Translations under genes and position numbers: made by a program
DNA from: Phoronis australis
Lineage: Eukaryota > Phoronida > Phoronidae
Length of the DNA stretch: 60,000 bases
Direction of reading: 5' to 3'
NCBI GenBank assembly: GCA_002633005.1
Contig: NMRA01000129.1
Span: 374,628-434,627 of the forward strand
The notes under the pieces: generated by a model
Database searches by the model: none
What the model was told of the DNA's origin: nothing
The model's input: only the letters and a program-made list of their open reading frames with translations
In this document: positions 26,250 through 39,985 of the stretch, one piece after another
Position numbering within the stretch: the first letter of the stretch is position 1
Layout of the letters: each line of letters begins with the position of its first letter

Positions 26250-28194
26250 CATGGTTTTTTAGCACCAAATCACAAAAACTGTTGAGTGCACCACCACTTG
26301 TTCTAACTTACAGATCGCAATTAGCTTAAAGTGGAGGCAACTCAACGCTTTGGTACTAGCAGAGCCAAGAAACAATAAGGCCAGCAGACCAGTATTTCAA
26401 GCGTATTTCAGGATATCTACAACCTTATTCACAAAGATTGGCCATTTTTACACTATTTCACATGTGTCTATCAAAATACATGTACCTTATCTTCATTCTC
26501 GGGGAACTTCAAATACAAAACATATACTGCGTAGCTAGAAAAAATAAGATTTAACAGAACCACCTTGGAACCGCACAACTGCGTGGATATTTGTTTACTA
26601 CATTGTACTTATCCGATGTCAAAGGTTAAACGGCTTTCAATCAAATCGAATTTCCCTCCCGATACAGACTATCTTCATATACATGTACCCTCAGTGCTTT
26701 CTTTCACCAAGTCGCATAACATTGATTCAAGGATGTGTACGCATAGTAGAATGGTGCCTGGGGAAACAAATACAAAACGTAGTTTTGATCCTAAGGGACC
26801 TGTGCGTCTACAATGCATACGGCCGTTGGCGTTGAGAACGAATGCTACCAGTAGCCTCAGGCCTCTGTGGTCATGAACACAGCAAGTTGTGAAAAGAGAT
26901 AAATCATCAATCTAATTCAATTAATTTATTGACATTTCAATGTTTCGATCTCATGCTAACGACATGCTTTAACCACCGATTCGATTTTTGTTCGTATCAG
27001 AGTCCAAACACGCCACGTGTAAAAATGAACTGTGACCTACATGTATTCATAAAAGTAGGTCAAGTAGGTAGCAAACAACAGTAGCAGTTAGCAGGGAACG
27101 GTACATTTTAATGACAATTAAGTTAACTACGCATTGCAAAATCAGTTGACATTGACAGTGAATGTTGAAATAGCTAACGTATATATGATGTGTATCGAAA
27201 ACAAGTTTTCACCGAATAATTAATCGAAGACTTTGAGATTTTCACTGGACCCAGTTTAATTGGCTTTTTCTCGGTTTTGGCAAATCGACATTATTTGAAT
27301 TAAGAACACGAGTTCTGAAACACGGCCCGGTGGATTTCGCTGAAACTTTCCAAACCTAATATTTAGTCATCAGTCTCAAAAACGCTGGTAGGATTTTCGA
27401 TATAAAGGCCTATTTTTTGCGTAATGTAACAAAGCCGAATACGACGTCCATTTTTACCAAAAATGCCTTACGTTTTCTGAGTTGATTTGTTATACAATCC
27501 AAACGAAAAGACTAATCGAAAATTTCTAACACCCTGTTTGAGGTAATTGGTGAAGTTTTTGTTTAAAAAAGGTTTTATTAAAATCTACCGAGGGGTTATT
27601 TTGTTATGAATGTACCTTTCTCAAAAATGAAATTTTGACTTAAAAAGATTCTTACGTAAATATTATAATGGTACATTAACACAAAATGTATTTTTATATT
27701 CCCTGATATTTTTCGTTCGGAAAATATATACTTTTACTAGTTGACATAGCTTAGTTTTTGATATACGATGTAAATGGATACCACTAAATAAGGTTTGAGA
27801 TAACCTTAACTGGTAAGGTCATCAGCCTCGATTATAGCTACGGAATCACTGGAAGCTGACATGAGGAAAAAGTGATTTCTAATAAAATCACGGTGGATTT
27901 TGATAGTTTGAAAATCTGGTTTAAAGGGATAACTTTAAGTAGTCTCTGCTATTCAATAACATTGAAGATGCATTTTATCCCAAAACTGATAGTACACTGT
28001 ATGTCTACAGATAATGTATTTTTACACAGCGACGTACATTATCTTTTTTGTCGGTGAGCCACTTATCGTTATTCGTCGTAATTTGGTTTCTCAAATGTCA
28101 GATTAATGATAGCGTTTGTAAAACTGAATGCAATTCTCAACATACGCGGAGTTTTTTCTACCATATTGTTTGGTCATTTTTAGAGATACTGGTG
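26250..28194. other. Intergenic DNA
   Basis: No gene or element edge recognised; a few TACATGTA octamers. Confidence 0.45.
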
Positions 28195-28435
28195 GGGATC
28201 CGTTCCAACAAAACTGTCTTAGCTAAGACAAATCTTAAATTTTAGTAGATTTTAAAATAAAAGTTAAATTTGTCTCAAAACCAAATCAAGAGAGAAATCT
28301 TAAGTTTGACTTAAGTGTATGAGCCAAGTTTTGTCTTAATTTTGTCTAAATTTCCAAATGTGGAAGTTTCAAAGTTTGGAAGTTAAGACAAATCTTAGAC
28401 TTAAGTCAAAAATGAACAGGCCCTGGATCTTTATT
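28195..28435. repeat. Repeats of AAGACAAATCTTA-type motifs
   Basis: TAAGACAAATCTTA occurs near 28222 and 28384 with related AATCTTAAGTTTGACTTAAG near 28298. The self-complementary motifs suggest a small palindromic element; no ends defined. Confidence 0.4.
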
Positions 28436-30299
28436 TCCCGTTGCTTTCCACGATGCACCCAAGCACCAAATACGGGAGTCTTTATCAGTTGGCTTTATTC
28501 AGTGGTCTCATCAGTATATTGTAATTAACAGAACTTACGCAATTCTTAATAGTTTTCGTGCAAGTTTCCTTTGTGTTGACGTGTATTCGTGAGGCACTTT
28601 CACCGGAAGTCAACTGTTTGAATTTTATAAACGAAAGTCATCTTCGAAGAAAACGATGTTTCTTCTTATTCTTCTGCCAGTAATATCGATCCTTAGATGT
28701 TGGCGCTTGTTAGTAATAAAACTGAGCTGTCCATACTGTGAAAACAACAACAAAATAAAGTGCGGGTTAGTGCCAAGATAAAAACAGGTTTTATTGATTA
28801 CTTTGTAAGATTGATATCCAAGATGTTACCTGTAAACATCTCTATTGTTAGAGTTTGCGTAGTACTCAGTGCGGATTTATGATCCCGTCTCAAAGGTGTG
28901 AGTGGAAGTGGAAGTTACGTGATCTCGAAATATGTAGGGGTGGAATGTATGAGTGGGGAATATCAACCAGGTTATATACGGCCTTGTACAGTAGGGACAG
29001 TTTATTTTGAGCTCGTCTTTCTTGAAGGGTGGGCCATTTGAGAGTTGTGACCATGGATGAAACAGAGGATTACCTTGAGTGGTCATTTATAAGGAAGCTG
29101 GCTGCTCTACACTGTTTTCTATCTTGTCAACATTGGAGCGAGTGGAGGGATCCCATACAGAGGAGGAGTATTTGAGCCCACGACAATTGCTCACTTGCGA
29201 ATTTCCAGTTAGTCAATATGACGTCACCGGAAGTAGGGTAAAACCCGCCATATTGCCCTTGTTTTGCCTCGAGTCTTTGCTACACACGCTAAATCTTACC
29301 GGAGTTCTTATGGAAAATTTCATGGTTAAAACGTCAACAAAACTTAAGAGATGGTAGATGGATCGTGGAATAACTGTGGATGGACGAAGAAAAGGTGAAC
29401 TTGTTATGTTGTGCGAAGCTGTAAACGGACCAAAATTGGAACTCGACCCGGGGGCCTGAATGCCGCAGGCATACAAGGGGTCGATAGTATATCCCCATCA
29501 AAGTTACTCGTTTCAAAATAAAATCAAATGAAACATGCTTACATGCTTATGTGCACATGGAGTTATAATTAACACATACCATGACTCTGGATAAAATTTA
29601 GTCAAGAAATAACTTGAATATATCTATGAAACCTCGCGGTTCGCTCGAGTTTCTCGCATCGGTCGCTATTTTGAGGGACATACGTGAAATCTTGCCTGTT
29701 GACTAACAAAAAATTCAAGGGACACAAATCTTACAAATTGATCACTTGATGTCTTCCCATGCTATTTTGCAAGTGTCGACCATGATTAGCAGACTACCTA
29801 CATGCCGCAAACCATAATCATACGTTCAATGACTCCTGGTTCGCTATGGGTACCTTTCAGTCAAGACATCCGTGTCATACTGGTCAAAGCCAGCTTTGCA
29901 ATGGTGGACTGTTGCAATACCGGCCAGGTATTATTAAAGACCTAGGAATGTACAGCCTATAGTTACGCTTGCAAACAAGCAGGAAATGGTTCGACACAAA
30001 GCAAAGATCATGTTTAAACTTCAAATTGTGTCCAGAATTCTGCGTCGACACTAGGTTTTTTACACATTTATTACAAAAACAGATACATATGAAAATGTTA
30101 TACACAACGCAACACAACAAAGTACAGAATTGTAAAAAAAACATTCGATTGTTACTTCCAAGTTATATACATTTAAAAAGTACTACTTAAATTTCCATTC
30201 TGGCATTTGGTCAATTCTCTGGATCCATTCATGTTTCAAAAACACATTTCCAATTCCCCCGTTTTTTCATTAAATGTCCGTGTGCTTAAAGCACTGACT
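28436..30299. other. Intergenic DNA
   Basis: No supported exon. The right edge may hold the 3' tail of the LINE that follows. Confidence 0.4.
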
Positions 30300-33200
30300 T
30301 CTACATTAAAGCACACTATCAAAAATACGACATATTAAATTAGGTTTGAGGTTAGCAAACTCCTTTTTAAAAACAATTTTTTTTGTTTTGTAAAAGATCC
30401 GGTTAAAAATTCTATTTTGTTCATTTTGAAGACCAAATATTATGGCGAGTTCGTCTACTTCAAAATTTTCTTGCATTGCAGTCATTAACCAGAGACGTAC
30501 CCCATGCCACAAAGAGTTAATATATTCATATTTAAAGAATAAATGTTCTAAAGTCTCGGGAAAGTATTTACAAATTGTGCAAGCATCTAAGTCAATATAT
30601 CTAATCATATCTAAACATAATTAATAGATAAAATTTGGAAAAGGTGCAGAAGTTACCATTCCAATCCAAAAAAGCATTCACATATGAACGATTCATAAAT
30701 ACAAGGGCCGTATTCCTCCGTATATAGTCTTGGTCCACACATTAATTGACACCGCATCTTCGTGTCCTGAAATAGTCTCCTTGTAAACTAAAAATTGCTT
30801 CAATACTAGAAGCATTCTCTTCAAAAAGAGTTACAGTTATCTAATCTAGTTAACCTTCAGTCTCCATTGCACAACATTCCATCTCTAGTAAGCCCGATAT
30901 CTTTTTGCAACAAATACGTCCATTGAGATTTTGTTAAAAAGAATCTACTAACCCATGAAATTTTATAGACATGTTAAATTTTCTGACATCTTTCATCTTC
31001 AATCAACCTCTTCTATGGATTTAATGGGTATTTCTATTTTTATTTTATCAGGTTTACCGTCCCAATTAAATTTTCAAAGTTTCAATATCGGCAAAAGTAA
31101 TATCATAGGGACTCGGAAGCAACGTTAGCACAAGTGTTTTTAATACTATGACTTTTCCAAAGATAACTTTATGCGAGACCATATGTTTATCAGATACTTC
31201 ATTTCTGTTATTTTTGCATCGAAGTGATATTTGGATATATTTTAAAAGTTCACGTTGAAATTATTACCCAGAAGCTTAAAAAACATCCCTCCATTTTGGT
31301 TTCCAACGCGTGCAGTGAAACACTTCTTAAGAGAATTTTCAACTTCCAGTCCACACCACTTTTGTCTTAGAATAGTTTATCTTCAGTCCCGACATCACTG
31401 CATAGAACTCTAAGTTGTTCATAAGTGCTGCCAGGGATCTTGGAGTTCCGTCTAATGTGAAAGTTGTGTCGTCTGCGTATTGTGTTGTAACGTACTGTAT
31501 TCCTCGTTGTCGATTTTAATACTTTCCACTTCAGGATCATGCTCAATCAATAAAGACAACATTTCAGCACACAATATAAAATACATGTATAAGAGGAGAG
31601 AGTATCACCTTGTCGATATCTGCGTTCCAGTATGAAGTTGTCTGATAGAAACACATTTTGTATTACACGGACAATTGGCTTATTATGAAAGGTTCATATA
31701 TATCGAATAATACAGGACTTGGAATTGAAATTATTCAGGACTTGGAAATACCAAGACCAAGGAAACACTGTCAAAATCTTTTTCAAAATGTATCAAGACG
31801 AGTAATCCAGGAATGTTATGTTTGTCCGTATCCTATAATCCATAATATCATAAATTAGTCTTGTGTTCTTTCCCATAAATCTTCCTTTTATAAATCCATT
31901 TTGGGTATTTGAAATCTGTTTTTCTAGAACTTTTTTTAATTCTGCTTGCAGCGCGTCCCGAAGCTAATTTGTATACACTTTTCAATAAAGTTATTGGGCG
32001 TCATTTCAAAAACTGTTTCCGACTGTCTGGTTTTAGAATACATGCAATAATTCCAGTCCGTTGGGTTGTAGGCATTTGCCCTTTTTCAAAACTACCCTTG
32101 GTGTGCCGCAATACAAAATATTTTTGATGTCTTCCCCGAAAATCTTCAAACATTTCATCGTAAAGCCATCAGAGCTTGGAATATTCTTAATTTTGTGTGT
32201 ATTCTGAAACTCCAGGTAATTCATCAATATTAATTTCATTTTCTAATCGGATTGCCCCCAACTCTAAAAGTACAGGTTTCTGACAGTGTCCGAGTACGCT
32301 ATTCAACGCTTCTTCACTCTCAGGCCTAGAAAGAGTAAACAAAAATTGTTAAAAATAATTATCTCACACAAAAACTTTTTTTGATCAGTGATATTTTCTC
32401 CTTCTTATGTTTCTGTAGCATATATCAACTTATTAAAAAAGCTCCTTGATTGTAAGATGCAAAATCATTTTAGGGGCGTTGTCTACTTTCAATCTAATTT
32501 GCTCTTGATAGGACCCTTCAAAGTCTGTCTTCTTAATACTTGTAAGTGGGTGTAAATAGTTGTTCGTTTTAAATCATCTTCAGTCGAATTTTCTTTGCTT
32601 TCCAGCCTATTAATAGCTTCTTCTAAATTACGTTCACAATTGTTTTTTTTTGTTTTTGAGTAGTCCATAGTGGTGTCACGGATTTCCATACACATGACGT
32701 CTAAGATCAACTGGTCATACATTTTGAATTTCATTGTTAGAAATTGTATCAGTCATTTGGCAACAGTACACTGGAACAGCATATTGACGTTTTACCACAG
32801 TAATTCTTTCGTCAACCTTTTTAGTACATGTATACTCCAAAGGACCCAACAGGGATTTGCTGAATTTCCAAAGGCCTTTCATTCCCTCATCATATTCTTT
32901 TTTTAATTTAAGAGCACTCCTGAAACTATCTGATATGTAACTGTTTATTATGCTAATTTCAAACAGTCAAGCAAATTTTTTGAAAGCAACAAAAGTCCAC
33001 TCTCGCCTGCTTTATAGGATTTTTACGTTTCCATGTATAACACTTTAAATTCGGGTAAAATTCCCGAAATGGATCTACTTGGTAGCACATTTGTATTTCT
33101 TCATTTAATTTTTCACTGGCATTTGGATTATTAACCTGCCTGCAATAGTGCCTGTCTTTATATTGGTGTAAAACAAGATTGAAATCATAACATGCAGTAT

Positions 33201-34800
33201 TTTTTTCATTACCCGCCTTCTCAATTACCTTAAAACGTTTTGAGAAAATCAGGATTGTCCTCATTTGGACCATTCAAGTTTACAAGCGTAATTATTGTTC
33301 CCTCCATTCTTATATCAAGTAATATAAAATTTCCGCTTTTGTCGCTTCTCCAACCGTGTATTTGATGTTCAAAATTATTACTCAGCATTAGTTCGAATCC
33401 TCTTGTATTGCCTTTGAATGAACTGTAAAAGCAGGAAAACGCCCACTGTAACTGGCTTTGATCCTCCAAAGCCCTCACAAAATAAATATCTTGAAGACAA
33501 AAATTATTGTATGACCAAGTCTTTTGCCGGAATCTCCAAGACCCTGACAGTTTTCAGAAAGTATTTTAATTTCCATTTTTGTTGAAAATTAATTTGTGGA
33601 CTACCACTAAGTATTGCTCTCAGTGACACTAAACATTTAACGTTTTCAACTGGATTGATTAAAATATTTTTTCTACACGTACTTCTAGTAAATGTTTGCA
33701 ACGTGCTGATAATAAAAACATATACATGTACAAGAGAAGAAACACATTATACAAGAACGAACCCTGAATATGAGAAGGCAACCCGCATCGACAGTCATCC
33801 TATGCAACTAAAGCCCTGGATATTTGAATGGTTACTGTGGTTACAAATGTATACCCCATGGAATGACAAGCTGAATGAAGAACAATAGATGCGCTCTGAA
33901 TGAACACTCATTTGAGCGGAAGCCATTGATACAACCCTGCGTCCCGTTCAATAATACTAGGACCTCGGTAAAAGCAAGACTTCGCAAGGTTACGTGAGAT
34001 GTTGCCGTGTATTTCAAATGAGATCACGTGACTTTGTCTAGATTTTAGCCAGGTCCTAGTGTACATGTAGGGCCTAGCGTTACTGAACGCACGCCTAATA
34101 TAGTTACTACCATGGAGCAAATATACAGCACTGGCACACTGCAAAAATTAAATCAATTTAAAGCTTGTCATTGCAAGAGATAATTAGCTAAAGCAAAGAA
34201 TTCAAATATGAACTAAAACTTAAAAAGTGCAACAAAACTAACAGATAGCTGAGTAGAGAAACTGAAATACATTTAGAAGTAGTAGTATCAAATTACGATG
34301 AGGCAAATATTCTGCTCAAACACATTTAATACAAAACAAAATTTTAACGTAGCCTAAAATAGTTACCCAATTCCGCTCAACCTGACGACTAACATTAGTC
34401 ATTTTACTCACAGTTCAAAACCAGTTTCGGCGTTGGTTTCTGGCGTACACTCTTACAAAAACCTTCCACGAACTCGTTAACTTGTTCCGTTCTCTTCATT
34501 TCTTGATAAGAAATATTCCTTTCCTTTATGAAGATATTCCCATCTCTCACATATGCCGACTAGATGTGTCCCTGTTTCGCTTATCTGCGACATTCTTCAA
34601 ATAATTGCAGGTTTTCGCTTCGTGAGATTTTTATAATTGATAAATATATTTCGCACAGAGGCACGTCCTTGGTCTACCTGTGTAACTGCAAGTGTCGATC
34701 TTTCTTTCAGAAATTCTGTTCGTTTACTATAACTAATAAACTTAGGTATGACCGGTCTAGGTTTACCTCTGGCATCTTTCTTAAAAGCATCCAACCTGTG
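30300..34800 (-). mobile_element. Degenerate L1/Tx1-type LINE (ORF1 and ORF2 remnants)
   Basis: Reading leftward, several out-of-frame pieces appear in LINE order. An ORF1-like nucleic-acid-binding piece lies at about 34800-34430 (GKPRPVIPKF, then RDGNIFIK). ORF2 starts near 33560 (SENCQGLGDSGKR). An AP-endonuclease piece spans 33478-32970 (RGFELML, LVNLNGPNEDNPDF, YTWKRKN). A basic linker spans 32734-32489. RT pieces include IPSSDGFTMKC near 32200, NTQNGFIKGRF near 31900, YADDTTFTLDG near 31480 and SGLKINYSKTK near 31390. A C-terminal CCHC-like zinc motif (CTICKYFPETLEHLF) lies at 30608-30500. Many stops and frameshifts make it inactive. The 0.9 kb between ORF1 and ORF2 shows no clear LINE coding. 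Confidence 0.85.
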
Positions 34801-35906
34801 GGTGCGGTCTAATTCAGTTATGGGCAGGTCAACTTACAACACTAGGCTTACCTCAAAATCCAACTGCTGCTTGGTGGTTTGGTAATTGGTCAAATTATGT
34901 TGCACGCCCAACAAGCATTAAACACATGTTTTAGGTTGTAAAACTCACATGTATTATCTTATTTTTGATATTTTAAAAAAATCTGATCACATGTACTTTT
35001 CGCGAACTATTCGAATATGTTTTCTACAAACTTTCATAACGAAGACTTAGAACTACTATTTAGACTCCACAACGTTTTCATGGATTTTTCATTGTCTAGA
35101 AAACGGTAACATCAGCAGTGCAATTAATTAACTACAACAGCATGGTGTTTTTGATCTAAACAAGCAAATTCTGTGGTGCGCAAACCGGCCGCGTTGCTCA
35201 ATCTCGACTTGTTAGTGTGTCAACAAAACATTCTTTTAATATCATGTCTTTGTTGATGGAGATGAATAGCTGAAAACTGTTGTTGATTTATACATTTAAC
35301 AAATACACTATAACCAACTGTAATGAAGATTTTTTCAATTTGCTATTTTCAAGGCCTGTACTTAAGAAATTGTTACATGTAGGTTGACAATTTAAACCTG
35401 AAGTAGGAGACTATTTTCTTCGCCAGCTCTTTCAGACATTGTGCTGTGTTCAGGGATAGGTATTTGTATCAGAGAAAATTTTGTCCGTAGTTAGGCTCTG
35501 TCGCTCTTAAAGCTTTTCTCAACGAGCACGGTAAAGAACAAAAATATGACTTCATACCATTGGTTGCTGATTGGCCAGAGATATTTTCACCAGGAACAGT
35601 ACACTCTTGAGTGGAATTATAAAATGAGTTTCAATTATTCCAACTGAAAGAACAGTGACACTTTGTTGAAATACTGCGCATTAATCCATAATCTCTAAAA
35701 TACTTTACGGGGTTGTTTCCCATTCCCTTTGTACCCCCATCGCGATGTTTCCCAATTGCTAATTTCTGCAGTCCCGATATTTACCGGCCCCTTGATTAAC
35801 TGCTATTATTCGATTGAGACCCTTCAATAGATGATTATATGCAGACTCTAGAATCGCAGGGTAGCCCATTCCGTGGATGACAGGATCGTGCTGACCATAT
35901 CAGGTA
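34801..35906. other. Intergenic DNA
   Basis: May contain the 5' end of the LINE; otherwise nothing recognised. Confidence 0.4.
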
Positions 35907-36322
35907 TGATGGGCCGTTGGGGGTAAAGTGTCGCCGGAAAAATACTAGCGTAATTTTGTACATTATGCCGTTACTTACGCCGTTAATTACGCCGTAAAAT
36001 AACGAAAGTAATTTAATTCTTTACGGCGTAAAATTACGCTCGTAATTTAGTTTAAACTCTTAGCCAATGACGTTGAATTTTACAATCCAAGATCGCGTGC
36101 GCTCATGGAAATACTTATTTACTGGCGGGTTTCATGTCTACGATACGAGCGCTGAATCATGGCGGATCAAATCGCTGCTGCCATGTCAGCGATTGTGCCA
36201 TAACGAGCTGCCCAGCAACAGTCGTGTATGTTAGGTCATCACTGATTGGTTTAAATTTGGAACGTTCTTAGGTATTTTACGAGCGTAATTTACGACGACA
36301 TTTACCCCTCAACGGCCCACCA
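35907..36322. mobile_element. TA-flanked MITE, about 416 bp
   Basis: Left end TGATGGGCCGTTGGGGGTAA (35907 onward) is matched in reverse by 36296-36322 with a few differences, giving 26-27-bp terminal inverted repeats. TA flanks both ends (35905-35906 and 36323-36324), as for Tc1/mariner-type elements. The interior has a hairpin of TTACGCCGTAA and TTACGGCGTAA. No ORF. Confidence 0.7.
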
Positions 36323-36627
36323 TATATACACGGTTAGAATCGCCGATTAGCTTCATGTAAAAACAATATGGAGGACACCTGACTACCCCAAGTCTGGGTA
36401 TGCAGTGCATCTAGCGGTGTCATATTCAGAGGGGCCTGCTATTTTCCCTCCAAACTTCATTGGAAATACATGTATGCAGGCCTGTTTTGCTAATGTAGTT
36501 GATAAGCCAGTACTGCGGTGACTGCTCCAAAATGTCCGAGTCTTTAAATGCACAATTTATTAATGAGCAGGGGGAACATGGTAACAAAAACTTTCGTAAC
36601 AAGACGAAGAATTCGTGTATATGCCGG

Positions 36628-37080
36628 ATGTTTGTGCTTGTCAGTGATGTTCCACCACTCATTAATAATTTAAGGGTTTAAAGGGTGACATTTCGGTGCA
36701 TTTATTCGTATGAAACAGCAAAAATTACTTTTATAGAAATAATGCATTATGTAAATACAGCTTGTTTGTGCTTGTCTCTTACAGACCTTCCTCCACTCAT
36801 GAATAGTTTTTGCATTTAAACGGTGACGTTTTGGTGCGCTTAAATTGCATGAGCTTTGGCATATGCTTCAAAACGGTAAAAGTCATAGAAATATGCATTA
36901 TATATGCAGTGTTTGTGATTTCCTCTTACGATTGTTCCTACACTCATAAATAATTTCTGCGTTTAAAGTGTGACATTTTGGTTCCCCTAATGTACATGAG
37001 CCTAGGCATGTTCCTCAAAACAGTTACACAAAATTTTTATAAAAATGCATTATAGATCCCGCATGTTTGTGCTTGCCTCC
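36628..37080. repeat. Diverged tandem repeat, three units and a partial fourth
   Basis: TTTGTG anchors recur at 36631, 36765, 36912 and 37066 (spacings 134, 147, 154). Each unit continues with CCACTCAT-type, AAAGGGTGACATTT-type and ATGCATTATA-type blocks in the same order. Confidence 0.8.
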
Positions 37081-37299
37081 AGTTTTTTGCGTCTCATATA
37101 TTTTATGTTTGACTTGATGAAATGCAGCAACACTAGAAGTGCCCACTGGTCTTTTTCATATATTTATTGTAACTAACTGGCAATTAAAATACAAACGTAC
37201 ATAAACATACATAAACAGTTACCAGTGTTATAGTTGTACTAAGTTCCATTTTCGTTGTAACGTACCATTGATTTTACTAACAGTAAATTGTATTTCCAT

Positions 37300-37665
37300 A
37301 TTTTTATAGTTTTTCAAAACTCTAGTGACATCAGTGGCAAGCAAATTTTGTTCTGCATTCTCTATTAATAAGTGACATTTTTGTTATTAAAATTACAAGA
37401 TTTGTATTGTTGTTACATTCGGTATTCCCAAACAAAATGTCAAGGCCGTTTAAAAAATCTGCCGTAAAGAAATCATCACAAACTTTCCTCCAGAACTCTC
37501 ATACACATCTGCATTCCACAAATAAATGTAATATAGTCTCTTTATTCTCAGAGCAAAATTTGCATCAGTCATTCTCTTGAACTTTAATTAACGTTAAGAA
37601 CACATTTGTTATTGTAATACGGCGTACTGTTTTGTACAGCACCTTAAGTATGAATGTAACTGTCA
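37300..37665 (-). mobile_element. 3' end of a second LINE, degraded
   Basis: The minus strand carries the C-terminal zinc motif of L1/Tx1-type ORF2: CKFCSENKETILHLFVEC then EFWRKV, with a stop inside. The upstream piece TVRRITITNVFLTLIK fits the region before it. Only the 3' end is seen, as expected for 5' truncation. Confidence 0.7.
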
Positions 37666-37949
37666 CGTTTTTCTAGAAAGTTCCACACTAATCTGTAGTA
37701 AACAAATCACATCATCACTGTACTGACCTCAGGGGTGGTGCCAATCAAACAGAACAACGCAACAAAACAATACAACTAAAACAAAGGTCAGTCTACATTC
37801 TGACGACAGTAACTTTAAAACATACGGTAATAGATCAAAACCATCAACAGAAGAAAAGTATAAATATCTAGCTCTCGTCTGCAGGGCACTGTCCACATGC
37901 ATATTTGGGGATTCCAGTAACTCACCGTAATCAGTTAATTACACTGAAA

Positions 37950-38945
37950 ATAGCGTCAACGTATTTGCAAATCTCCTGGCTGCGACAAGTGAGATTTAGG
38001 GCTTTATTCCATGACGTGCTTACTTCAATAGATTTTTCTCTCCACTAACTTCATTCTAATAACACCACTAATATAAAAACCATGGACAATCCTCTGTTCA
38101 ATGGCCTGATGCTTAAATTTTGACCATATTATGTTGTATGCAAATTAGTTACTTTAACTGTTACTGTTTTTAGAAACACAGGGCGTGTTCCCAAATCAAA
38201 CGGTCGAGTCTACATGCTATTGAAATTTGCACAAGCTGATACACATTGGAAATGGCACCACCTAATCAACAGTGACCTTGAAATACAGAAATTGTCTGTA
38301 TAAAAACGGCCTACTCAAATGGATCCATGTCTTTGTGTACAGTACAATTCATGTTTTGTCATTCACTTCAGTGGGGATGTCAACTACGAAAGTTAAGGTT
38401 TTGGTTTGCAAAATAGTTTCCATTATTAATAAGCTCCTACCTGTAGCCTCTTGTCTCCCAATCCTTAAGACGCGTAACGTGTGCAGTTTTTCTATACCAT
38501 CTTTTCAGGGAATTATTTTGTATTTCTTACATTGCTTCCTCATGATGCATGTACTTCACCAATTTCCAAAAACACCAATTTTCTTTTCTTCTAATGAAAT
38601 GGAGCAGGGTCAATGTTCATCACAGAAAATTACCATCCAACAGGCTAAAAAATAACTTCATTTGAACTAATACATTAAATCCATGATCTCTTGCTGCTTT
38701 TTTTTATCCAAACAAATCTCCAACAAAAGATTCCTACTTAATGAAATGGCTGGTGTCACAATTACCCAGTGGCACACCACTGTCAAAAACAATGGAAAAC
38801 TTCCTCGATCTTCTTGTGTCACATTTCAGAAGGAGTCCTGAAACTAAATGGACATCGGGCTCCGTAGTAAGAATTTACATTTTGCTTTCAAGCTATCTTT
38901 CGTTGTTAACCGAGGATGCTGCTGCCCACTCAAGATAGGGATTAT
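37950..38945. repeat. Segmental duplication, copy B
   Basis: Same order and strand as 19070-19945, beginning around CTCCTGGCT and ending around the CACTCAAGATRGG block, with an extra ~100 bp insertion near 38180. The frame at 38272-38655 lies inside it but is not conserved in copy A, so it is not taken as a gene. Confidence 0.85.
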
Positions 38946-39149
38946 CGTTGGGTAAAAACTCTTGGATTAATTAGCTTGAAAGAGCAAAATACATTATTTC
39001 TGTCATTTAATAGAAATCTCCGATTCCCAGCGTTTGGCAGCTTCCAGTCATTCGGTAGCAATGAATATAAAAAGCTGGTCCAATCCCGTGCTAATCCACA
39101 ACTATTTCTTCCTCTTATGTTTTGCTGAAGCACGTTTCACGTTGTCTGA

Positions 39150-39985
39150 CAAAGTAGATTTGATAGTTCAGTTGCTTGAGGATAGTCTTTCCTACGGCTT
39201 TATCTCTTCATGCTGGCCTTTTTATGAGCCCACATACATACATGTATTTATATGTGGGCGCATATTGCCATCATCTCGGACGATTCTGCACCACCAAGTG
39301 GTCATTTTAAAAAATTGCTAGAGAGTTTTTGATGTGCGCCTTTCTATCTGCTAAGCCACTTAAAGAATCAAGCTACTCTGCCATTTGATTTTCGCTGGAT
39401 TCGACGGATTTTATGCCGCCCACCTTGTGGCCATTCTTGGTATTTTTGCGCCCGTTCTCTTATGTTCGTCTCTCTATCTGCCATTTCGCTTTAAGGATCA
39501 TTATGAAAGTCTACAGACACCATTCTGATTAGAAGGCCACGTCTGACGTTGACTTTCGGACAGGTCAGACTACTGTGTTCCCCCCTAATGACGTCTTCAG
39601 CCAAATCTCCATAATCCTTTGAAGGAGCTTTGAGCCGACAACCGGTAATAAATGTCCAATTGATCCGAGTAAAATTATGCCCCTGGCAAAATGTTTCTTT
39701 TAACGCTTACCTCTGAATCTTCGAAGCTCATTAATACACGTATGTATTTTGATGAGTCGACAACGCCTTCCATCTTGGAACAGATTTCATGTTTTCCGTA
39801 CAATCTGATGGCCATTTGATTTTTTGCACATGTTTTTGACGTCTGCCCTATCTATCTGCCAAACCACTCAAAGGATCATTACGAAAATTGTCACTTGTGT
39901 TTCTAATGCAAAGACCCCAAATGACGTTGATTTTCAGGTGATTTCGACTAATGTGGAACACCCTAGAGCCGCTGGTGTGGGCAAC
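39150..39985. repeat. Three diverged direct repeats of about 100-160 bp
   Basis: Similar blocks at about 39290-39385, 39430-39600 and 39810-39975 share the order TGGCCATTTG, CTATCTGCC, AAGGATCATTA and TGACGTTGA. The family is unknown and no coding frame persists. Confidence 0.55.

Noticed and set aside
36628-37080. Regularly spaced repeats considered as a CRISPR-like array
   Set aside because: Units are about 145 bp, diverged along their whole length with no unique spacers; the window is animal DNA.
38272-38655. 127-codon plus-strand frame
   Set aside because: Lies in segmental copy B; the corresponding part of copy A does not keep the frame, so no selection for protein is visible.
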